NCBI GenBank assembly: GCA_027619655.1
Contig: JAQCHR010000068.1
Coordinates: 1-11,191 of the forward strand
DNA: 11,191 bases
Source: Pseudomonadota bacterium
Lineage (GTDB): Bacteria; Pseudomonadota; Alphaproteobacteria; UBA8366; GCA-2717185
Reading direction: 5' to 3'
This document shows, piece after piece, positions 5,991 to 11,191 of this stretch. The notes beneath the pieces are model-generated. The model made no database searches, had not been told where the DNA came from, and saw only the letters and a list, made by a program, of their open reading frames with translations. The translations under genes and the position numbers were made by a program. Each line of letters begins with the position of its first letter. Positions within the stretch are counted from its first letter, which is position 1.

Positions 5991-6478
5991 TGCTGCCTCT
6001 GTTCGTTGCGCAACAGCCACAATATGCCGCCGCCGGTCGCCAGCGACAGCAGCGCATTATACCCGGCCATCGATATGCCGAACAGCGACCAGGCGATATC
6101 GTCGCAGCGGATAACGGGTGCTGCCAGCACCATGGCGCGCAATTCCTCCAGCGTCGCCGGGGTCGCCGCCCCGGAACAGGCCGTCGGTCCTTCCCACCAG
6201 CGCTGTTCGACGCCCACATGATAGATTGCAATCCCGGCACCGGCCCAGACCGTCAGGATCGCCAGGGACAGCGCCGCCGCATGAAGCCGCCGGTTCCCGA
6301 TGACGATGATCGCCACGATGGCGAGCGCGCCCGCGATCCACCAGGGCCAGCGCTGGTACAGGCACAGGGTACAGGGCTGCAGCCCGCCCCAGTATTCGAA
6401 GGCATGCGCGCCACCCAGGGTGCCCGCGCTCATAAAAAACAGCAGGATCGGGGCCAGATAGGGGTTTTGCAGGTTCAT
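5987..6478 (-). CDS. dsbB: Disulfide bond formation protein B
   Basis: DsbB is an inner-membrane oxidoreductase that reoxidises the periplasmic thiol oxidase DsbA and passes the electrons to quinone. The 163-residue protein has four hydrophobic segments (roughly 8-26, 47-62, 67-88 and 132-156). The first periplasmic loop carries PCTLC (C36/C39), and the next residues, LYQRWPW, contain the conserved quinone-site Arg (R43). The second loop carries the other redox pair, C101 (TACSG) and C125 (IRCDD). All four essential cysteines are present. No dsbA is in the window. The ATG at 6478 follows GGAAAC and lies 18 bases after the YqaA-type gene. The stop shares four bases with the coq7 start, so the two are coupled. 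Confidence 0.93.
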   Translation of the reverse strand: MNLQNPYLAPILLFFMSAGTLGGAHAFEYWGGLQPCTLCLYQRWPWWIAGALAIVAIIVIGNRRLHAAALSLAILTVWAGAGIAIYHVGVEQRWWEGPTACSGAATPATLEELRAMVLAAPVIRCDDIAWSLFGISMAGYNALLSLATGGGILWLLRNEQRQQ

Positions 6479-6496
6479 GCACCGGTTTCCATCAGG

Positions 6497-7078
6497 TCAC
6501 GCCAGATACTTAAGCATTACAAAGCCCAAAACAAGCAACACGACGAAGGCCAGCGTCAGCGGCCCGAGCCAGCGCTCGATGAAGGCGCGGATCGGCGGAC
6601 CGAATTTCCACAACAGGGCCGCGACGATCAGGAACCGGCCGCAGCGGCTGACAAGGGAAACCACTGTAAAGGTAACCAGGTCGAGATTCACGGAGCCGCT
6701 CGCAATCGTGATCACCTTGTAGGGCACCGGGCTGAACCCGCCGGCGAAAACGATCCAGCCGCCCCATTCCCGGTACCATTCCTGGAAGCGATCGAACTTC
6801 GCCGCATAGCCGTAGAAATCGAGAATCGGCTGGCCCAAAGCCTCGAACAGGAAATAACCGATGCCGTATCCGGCCAAGCCGCCCAGCACGGAACCGGCGG
6901 TCGCCACGGCAACGATTCGCCAGGCCCGGGTTGGCGCGGCCAGCACCATCGGAATGATCAGCACATCCGGCGGAATCGGAAAAAAGGAACTTTCCGCGAA
7001 GGCGATGACGAACAGCCAGAACATCGCATGCGGCCGCGCGGCAAGCTCCATGGTCCAGTCATAGGTACGGCGCAGCAT
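6497..7078 (-). CDS. YqaA family membrane protein (DedA/VTT, SNARE-associated superfamily)
   Basis: This 193-residue polytopic inner-membrane protein contains FFPIPPDVLIIP (32-43), a glycine-rich helix GSVLGGLAGYGIGYFLF (62-78), and FSPVPYKVITIASG (115-128). These are the hallmarks of the YqaA branch of the DedA/VTT superfamily. DedA-like proteins are linked to lipid-carrier flipping and membrane homeostasis; the function of the YqaA branch is not established. R145 and R148 in SRCGRF fall where the family has conserved Arg residues. The frame stays open far upstream, but the start is the ATG at 7078. It shares a base with the previous stop (TGATG) and has GGAG seven bases upstream. It sits between a glycosyltransferase gene and dsbB in one likely operon. 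Confidence 0.88.
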   Translation of the reverse strand: MLRRTYDWTMELAARPHAMFWLFVIAFAESSFFPIPPDVLIIPMVLAAPTRAWRIVAVATAGSVLGGLAGYGIGYFLFEALGQPILDFYGYAAKFDRFQEWYREWGGWIVFAGGFSPVPYKVITIASGSVNLDLVTFTVVSLVSRCGRFLIVAALLWKFGPPIRAFIERWLGPLTLAFVVLLVLGFVMLKYLA

Positions 7079-7914
7079 CAGTTCTCCATCCACAATTCCA
7101 ATGCGTCGCCGAGACGATGCACGACCGCCGGCCAGTCGCCGGGCGCGTCCTGCCGGAACAGGCGCATGGTCGGATACCACGGGCTGTCGCTGAGCGCGAG
7201 CATCCAGCGCCAGTCCGGCGCATATTTCAGCAGCAGCCAGACCGGTTGTCCGAGCGCGCCCGCCAGATGCGCGGTGGCCGTATCGACGGTGATGACCAGA
7301 TCGAGCGCCGACAGCACCGCCGCCGTATCCGCGAATCCGTCGAGATGTTCGGACCAATCCGCAAGACCTGTCCCGCCCGCCTGCTCCGAACCGGGGCCGA
7401 ATTGCAGGCTGACCCATTCGATCCCGCCCCGCGCTAGCAGTGGCGACAGCATTTCCAGCGATAGGGAACGCTGTGCGTTGTCCGGGTGCTTCGGATTGCC
7501 GGTCCAGCACAATCCGATCCGCCGCCGCCCCGCCGCCGAAGGCGGTGGCGGTTTCGCACCCGGCGGCGGAAACAGGTAGGGCACCTTTGCCGGAATCGTA
7601 TCCGTCCCGGTGCCGAGCAGATGCGGCAGGCTCATCAGCGGCAGGTGGCAATCGACCGCCGGCACCGCTTCGCCGGTCGACACCACGGGCGAATGACCCG
7701 GCAATGTCCGGAACAGCCCGGCCAGCTTTGGGTGGCAACCGATGGTGACCGCAGCACCACGTTGCCGCAGCAGCGGTGCATAGCGTACAAACTGGATCGC
7801 GTCGCCGAAGCCCTGCTCCGCCAGCAACAGGATGCGCCGCCCGACGGATCGGTCCCGTCCCAGAGCGGCGATCCATGCACGGGCGGCGCATGATCGACCG
7901 TGCCCCGCCGCCAT
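7078..7914 (-). CDS. C-terminal glycosyltransferase (GT9/heptosyltransferase-like) half of a frameshifted TPR protein
   Basis: This frame carries the catalytic half of a TPR-glycosyltransferase. Recognisable sequence starts at about base 7845 with VGRRILLLAEQGFGDAIQFV, typical of the junction in TPR-GT9-like proteins. RIGLCWTGNPKHP, the RSLSLEML segment and VITVDTATAHLAGALGQPVW follow, the last being the sugar-nucleotide binding signature of ADP-heptose:LPS heptosyltransferases. The end, SPWYPTMRLFRQ, is also typical. The roughly 20 codons upstream of 7845 in this frame are out-of-frame shadow of the TPR half. About 255 residues are genuine. The acceptor and sugar are unknown; related proteins modify cell-surface glycans or proteins. 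The stop (TGA) shares a base with the ATG of the YqaA-type gene. Confidence 0.82.
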   Translation of the reverse strand: MAAGHGRSCAARAWIAALGRDRSVGRRILLLAEQGFGDAIQFVRYAPLLRQRGAAVTIGCHPKLAGLFRTLPGHSPVVSTGEAVPAVDCHLPLMSLPHLLGTGTDTIPAKVPYLFPPPGAKPPPPSAAGRRRIGLCWTGNPKHPDNAQRSLSLEMLSPLLARGGIEWVSLQFGPGSEQAGGTGLADWSEHLDGFADTAAVLSALDLVITVDTATAHLAGALGQPVWLLLKYAPDWRWMLALSDSPWYPTMRLFRQDAPGDWPAVVHRLGDALELWMEN

Positions 7915-8834
7915 TCATATATGGCGAACCCGGCCGCGAGGTCACCCGACAGCAGCAGCGTCATCGACCGGTTCCAGCGGCATTCGGCGTTGCCGGGATC
8001 CAGCGCCACGGCCCGGTCATGCGCCGCCAGCGCCGCGTCCAGCCGGCATTGCTCCTGCCGCAGATTGCCCAGGTTGCTCCAGCCATCCGCGAAACCCGGA
8101 TGATCCGCAGTCACGGATTCCAGGGCCTGGGCGGCATCCTCCAGCCGCCCCGCCGCCGTCAGCACCACCCCCAGGTTGCTCAGTGTCGCCGGATCGTCGG
8201 GGTTGAGCGCCACCGCGTTTTCCAGCGCCGTCACCCCCTCTTCGAACCGCCCGGCCGCTTTCAGCGCCAGCCCGAGATTGCTCCAGGCGTCATCCGCCAC
8301 TGGATCCCGCGCCAGCGCCTCCCGATAGGATTGCACGGCGCCGGCCATGTCGCCGTTGCGCTGCTGGCAGGTGCCCAGCGCGATCCGCGCCGGGTTGTTG
8401 TCCGGATTGATTTTCAGGACTCGCCGGTACCCGGCAATGGCCGCATCCCATTGCGACAGGCTGCGATACGCTTCCGCCAGCACGGCCTGCGCCCGCTCCG
8501 AATCCTGCAACCTTGCAAGCCGGCCGGCCAGGGCGGCGATGGCCGGTTCCGGTCGCCCCGATGCCTGCGACGCAACCGCCCGTTCGACGGCGATATCATC
8601 GTTCTCCGGGGCGAGGGCCGCCGCACGGCCAAGCGCGTCAGCCGCCGCTTCCGCCTGCCCGGCATCCAGCAGCGCGCCGCCCAGCAGCGCCCAGGCGACC
8701 GGCTGTTCGGGATGCGCGGAAACGATCCGCCGGAACAGCGCCGCCGCGCCCGCCGCATCCCCCGCACCATGCAATTCCGTCGCCTGCCGCAAAAGGGCGG
8801 CGCTGTCCCCGGGGGGCATGCCGCTATCGGTCAC
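7635..8834 (-). CDS. N-terminal TPR half of the frameshifted TPR-glycosyltransferase
   Basis: From a GTG at 8834 (or ATG at 8819, neither with a clear Shine-Dalgarno) this frame encodes about 328 residues of tandem tetratricopeptide repeats. Units of about 34 residues show the TPR pattern, for example DDAWSNLGLALKAAGRFEEG, NPDDPATLSNLGVVLTAAGR and WSNLGNLRQEQCRLDAALAA. Then AGFAIYEWRR and HGSPLWDGTDP lead towards the catalytic domain. Immediately after, near base 7846, the correct continuation is in another frame. The remaining codons to the stop at 7635 (Ser, Arg and Cys-rich) are not real protein. Restoring one base gives a single protein of about 585 residues (7078-8834). It is therefore a pseudogene or an assembly error. 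It lies 52 bases downstream of the Asp-box gene. Confidence 0.8.
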   Translation of the reverse strand: MTDSGMPPGDSAALLRQATELHGAGDAAGAAALFRRIVSAHPEQPVAWALLGGALLDAGQAEAAADALGRAAALAPENDDIAVERAVASQASGRPEPAIAALAGRLARLQDSERAQAVLAEAYRSLSQWDAAIAGYRRVLKINPDNNPARIALGTCQQRNGDMAGAVQSYREALARDPVADDAWSNLGLALKAAGRFEEGVTALENAVALNPDDPATLSNLGVVLTAAGRLEDAAQALESVTADHPGFADGWSNLGNLRQEQCRLDAALAAHDRAVALDPGNAECRWNRSMTLLLSGDLAAGFAIYEWRRGTVDHAPPVHGSPLWDGTDPSGGASCCWRSRASATRSSLYAMHRCCGNVVLRSPSVATQSWPGCSGHCRVIRPWCRPAKRCRRSIATCR

Positions 8835-8886
8835 GGGGACGCTTTCACGAAAACATCGCGCGCAACCCGGTTCCGCGACTGGATAT

Positions 8887-9966
8887 TCACACCCACAGCA
8901 CCTGATGGATCGGCGGCAGATAACCGCTAACCTGCTGCCAGCGGGTACCGCCCGCCTCACCGATCCAGAGGTTACCCGTTGTCGAGCCCATGGCCAGCCG
9001 CGCCCCGGCGTCATCTACATCCAGCGCGTGGCGGTAGATCAGGTCGAAGGACGGCTGGTCCGGCAGCCCCGTATCGAGAGTCGTGAAACTCTTGCCGCCG
9101 TCGTGCGTCACGGTCACCACCAGCCGCTGGTCCACCGGGTAGCGGAACTCATCCTTGACCGCCGGCACGAACCAGGCGGTATCGGGGTCGGAGGGGTGCA
9201 CCGCGACGGCGAAACCGAAGGCGGAGGGCGACGCCGTTTCGATTTCCGTGAAGTTTTCGCCGCCGTCGGCCGAATGAAATATTCCATTGTGGTGCTGGCA
9301 CCAGATGACATCGGGCGCGACAGCGCAACGGACGAGCCGGTGCGGGTCCTGCGCAATCGGCTCGAAGGCAAGCGCCGGCGGCATGTATGCAGCGCGAAGC
9401 CCCTTGCCGCCCATCGACCAGGTCTGCCCCGCATCCCCCGTCATCCAGACACCGCCAGTGGAAACGCCGATCACAAGCCGGCGGCTGTCGCGCGGATCGA
9501 CGCAGATGGAATGGATGCCGGGATTGTCATAGCCGCCGCCGTTCCATTCGCTGCGCCGCGGGTCCTGCCACAGCGGGTCGTTCAGGGCCCAGCTTTCGCC
9601 CCGGTCGCGGGACACGAACAACCCGCCCGGCAGAGTCCCGGCCCAGAGCCAGCCGGGCTGGTCCGCCCCGCCGGCGGCGAGAGTCCAGATCATCGAGACG
9701 CTTGGCCCGTCCGTGGCGTCCGGAACGGCGGGAAACGCCGGCGCGGGCAGTTCCCGCCAGGTCACACCCGCGTCATCGGAACGGTGCATCTTGACGCCGA
9801 AATGCCCCAGGTTCAGCGCGGCGTAGAGGCTGCCGTCGCGGTCGTCCCGCATCACCGCCGTCACCGGGTCGCCAACGAAGGACTGCCGGTCGCACACCCA
9901 GTCGCCGTCCGCCTTCACATATTCCAGCAATCCCTAGCGGGTCGCCACATAGAGCCGCTCCGTCAC
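8887..9966 (-). pseudogene. Asp-box (BNR) beta-propeller protein with in-frame TAG at codon 11
   Basis: Read from the GTG at 9966, this is a 359-codon propeller protein interrupted once, by TAG at 9936-9934. The N-terminus reads VTERLYVATR-stop-GLLEYVK; in this family the interrupted position is normally Lys (ATRKGL), so one A-to-T change (AAG to TAG) explains it. Downstream are five Asp-boxes: RSDDAGVTW, SRDRGESW, TGDAGQTW, SADGGENF and THDGGKSF. Such genes are often labelled exo-alpha-sialidase, but I see no sialidase catalytic set and no signal peptide, so a cytosolic propeller of unknown role is more likely. The only rescue start is a TTG at 9930, lacking the first blade strand. The Shine-Dalgarno GGAGG for the GTG start lies inside the end of the MoaD-like gene. 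Confidence 0.85.
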
Positions 9967-9967
9967 C

Positions 9968-10237
9968 TCATCCTCCCGACAGCGCCTGAAACACAAAGAC
10001 CTCGTCGGCCGCCGCGACCGGGTCGGTCAGACGCTCCCGGTCGGCGACGAGCCGGTCATTGATATAAATCGACACGTGTTGCCGCAGCCGCCCCTGGTCA
10101 TCCAGCAGATAACTGCGCAAACCGGCATTGTCCCGGAAAACATCGTGCAGCACCGCGGATACCGTATCCCCCACCCCGCAGGCCACGGGACAGGACAGGT
10201 GCCGCTGAAGGTTTTCCGTAAAAATGACCCGTGCCAC
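9968..10237 (-). CDS. MoaD/ThiS family sulfur-carrier-like protein
   Basis: This is an 89-residue beta-grasp protein ending ALSGG. The exposed C-terminal Gly-Gly is what E1-like enzymes adenylate and thiocarboxylate in MoaD, ThiS and relatives. The start ARVIFTENLQRHL, the middle LLDDQGRLRQHVSIYINDR (about 44-62) and ADEVFVFQALSGG (77-89) fit the family. I chose the GTG at 10237, with AGGAAG seven bases upstream, over an in-frame upstream start at 10297 that would add 20 unconserved residues. No moaE, moeB/thiF, thiG or other cofactor gene is in the window, so a molybdopterin or thiamine role is not supported. It leads the minus-strand block, and its stop (TGA 9970-9968) lies one base before the GTG of the Asp-box gene. 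Confidence 0.87.
   Translation of the reverse strand: MARVIFTENLQRHLSCPVACGVGDTVSAVLHDVFRDNAGLRSYLLDDQGRLRQHVSIYINDRLVADRERLTDPVAAADEVFVFQALSGG
9971..9976 (-). promoter_or_regulatory. Shine-Dalgarno of the Asp-box gene inside the MoaD-like Gly-Gly codons
   Basis: The last two sense codons of the MoaD-like gene, GGA GGA, form a strong Shine-Dalgarno positioned about five bases before the Asp-box GTG at 9966, with the TGA stop in between. This arrangement implies coupled translation of the two genes and confirms the GTG as the original start. Confidence 0.65.
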
Positions 10238-10291
10238 GGCCCGACTTCCTGTATCGCGCGATCCATGAAACAATCCGCCCGGGGATGGTTT

Positions 10292-10323
10292 TACCACGGG
10301 TCATCGCGGTACGGTGGTACAAT
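10292..10323 (+). promoter_or_regulatory. Inverted repeat and -10-like hexamer in the divergent MoaD-like/hotdog promoter region
   Basis: In the 119-base divergent gap, TACCAC (10292-10297) and GTGGTA (10314-10319) form a 6-base inverted repeat with a 16-base spacer. The right arm overlaps TACAAT (10318-10323), a good -10 hexamer for the hotdog gene, but no good -35 lies 16-18 bases before it. A regulator binding here could govern one or both divergent genes. This is inference. Confidence 0.27.
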
Positions 10324-10356
10324 TTCACGGCAGGGGTGGCCGAAAAGGAACAACGT

Positions 10357-11160
10357 ATGAATGCGCCAACGCAGTTACGGCATGTCGTCGCAGCCTATAA
10401 TCTTTCCGCCGCGTCGGAAAACCGGATCCACGACGACACGGTGGCGAAGAAATTCGGCTTCGACGGCGGGCTGGTGCCGGGGGTCGAGGTATACGCCTAT
10501 ATGAGCCATCTGGCGGTGCAGCAATACGGCATCGACTGGCTGCGCCACGGCAGCGCCGACTGCCGGCTGCTGAAGCCGGTCTATGACGGCAAGGAAGCCA
10601 CCGCCTCGGGCACGCCGAACAGCGATGGCGGGCTGGACCTGCAGGTGACGATGGGCGACATCCTCTGCGCCACTGGCTCCGCGCGGCTGGAGGTGCCGGA
10701 AACGGCCCCAGGGATCGACGAGATCCCCGCAGCCCCCCTGCCTGCCGAACGGCCGGACGCGGCACCGGAATCGCTGCGACCGGGAGCGGTGCTCGGCACC
10801 TTTGAGGCGCAATACAGCGAGGAGGAGCATCTGGCCTATCTGCGCGACGCAAGGGAGACCCTGCCGCTGTATGCAGAGGAAAGAATCGCCCATCCGGGAC
10901 TGATCCTGCGGCTCGCCAACCGGGCGCTGGGATCGAATGTGAAGATGGGACCGTGGATGCATGTCGGCAGCCATATCCGCAATTACGCGACCGCCGGTTT
11001 CGATGCCGCCCTCGCCGCCCGCGCCCGGGTGCTGAAGGAATACGAACACAAGGGTCACCGCTTCGTCGAGATCGACGTCTGCACCGTCGCCGACGGCACG
11101 GGCTGCATCGCCCGCATCCACCACACCGCGATCTACCGGCCGCGGCAGGTGACCGGATAG
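10357..11160 (+). CDS. Double-hotdog MaoC-like protein (acyl-CoA dehydratase-like)
   Basis: This 267-residue protein appears to hold two hotdog folds. The first has ENRIHDD (21-27) followed by KKFGFDGGLVPGVEVYAYMS (31-50), the MaoC/R-hydratase pattern in which His and a helix after the GG-x-PG turn form the acyl-thioester site. The conserved Asp five residues before that His in PhaJ-type hydratases is Ser here (S20 versus H25), so ordinary enoyl-CoA hydration is doubtful. The second part, from about residue 205 (WMHVGSHIRNYATAGFD) to TAIYRPR, looks like a second hotdog. The ATG at 10357 has AAGGA about eight bases upstream. The frame is open further upstream to 10231, but that part is intergenic. 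The gene is divergent from the MoaD-like gene and ends 31 bases before the window edge; those bases hold nothing recognisable. Confidence 0.8.
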   Translation: MNAPTQLRHVVAAYNLSAASENRIHDDTVAKKFGFDGGLVPGVEVYAYMSHLAVQQYGIDWLRHGSADCRLLKPVYDGKEATASGTPNSDGGLDLQVTMGDILCATGSARLEVPETAPGIDEIPAAPLPAERPDAAPESLRPGAVLGTFEAQYSEEEHLAYLRDARETLPLYAEERIAHPGLILRLANRALGSNVKMGPWMHVGSHIRNYATAGFDAALAARARVLKEYEHKGHRFVEIDVCTVADGTGCIARIHHTAIYRPRQVTG

Positions 11161-11191
11161 ATCGCTCCCGCGTCGCGGTTCCGGTTGACCG

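Noticed and set aside
5991..6020. Start of coq7 at the ATG at 6020
   Set aside because: This would overlap dsbB by 34 bases and add ten unconserved residues. The ATG at 5990 has a Shine-Dalgarno and the stop-start overlap.
5990..7579. Plus-strand open frame of about 529 codons
   Set aside because: It is antisense to dsbB, the YqaA-type gene and the glycosyltransferase. Its composition is Arg/Gln/Pro/His-rich shadow with no recognisable motif, as often seen opposite GC-rich genes.
7841..7850. Programmed -1 ribosomal frameshift in the TPR-glycosyltransferase
   Set aside because: No slippery heptamer or following stem was found, and the two halves make a normal fused protein. A lost base is simpler.
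7079..7945. Upstream extension of the YqaA-type frame into the glycosyltransferase gene
   Set aside because: The extension is low-complexity Arg/Gly shadow. The ATG at 7078 has a Shine-Dalgarno, overlaps the previous stop and puts the protein at family length.
8887..9966. Secreted sialidase
   Set aside because: Asp-boxes alone do not make a sialidase. There is no signal peptide and I do not see the Arg triad or Tyr/Glu nucleophile context of the family.
8347..10062. Plus-strand open frame of about 571 codons
   Set aside because: It lies opposite the TPR, Asp-box and MoaD-like genes, which have clear family motifs on the minus strand. The plus-strand product has none.

Overview
The window looks like chromosomal DNA of a GC-rich alphaproteobacterium, probably near the Rhodospirillales. 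The evidence is GC-rich third codon positions, the DsbB-Coq7 pair, an alphaproteobacterial-type HNH nuclease and a GluQ synthetase. The placement comes from family recognition only. It is ordinary, densely packed chromosome: I see no rRNA, tRNA, CRISPR array, insertion sequence or phage gene.

Layout. (1) 1-747, minus strand: N-terminal 249 codons of a ThDP-dependent 2-hydroxyacyl-CoA lyase, cut by the window edge. (2) 748-1108: a 361-base divergent intergenic region, AT-rich on the lyase side. (3) 1109-1861, plus: an SDR oxidoreductase whose stop codon interlocks with that of the convergent gluQ gene (1858-2703, minus). (4) 2769-4712, plus: a compact run of an AlkA-type DNA glycosylase, an acyl-protein thioesterase-like hydrolase and an unrecognised protein with an Ada-like Cys cluster. 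An HNH nuclease follows at 4755-5336, perhaps from its own promoter. (5) 10237 down to 5439, minus: a long co-directional block of a MoaD/ThiS-like sulfur carrier, an Asp-box (BNR) propeller protein, a TPR-glycosyltransferase, a YqaA-type membrane protein, dsbB and coq7, with coupled starts and stops at several junctions. (6) 10357-11160, plus: a double-hotdog MaoC-like protein divergent from the MoaD-like gene.

Two neighbouring genes in block 5 are broken. The Asp-box gene has an in-frame TAG at codon 11, where the family normally has Lys. The TPR-glycosyltransferase has a one-base frameshift near 7846. These are either sequencing errors or real decay.

Functional links. coq7 makes ubiquinone and DsbB passes electrons to it, and their genes overlap by four bases. 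The AlkA-like glycosylase and the Ada-like Cys protein suggest a possible alkylation-damage link. The MoaD-like/Asp-box pair is the best candidate for a poorly described system: a small protein with a C-terminal Gly-Gly tail is translationally linked to a cytoplasmic beta-propeller, with no molybdopterin or thiamine genes nearby.
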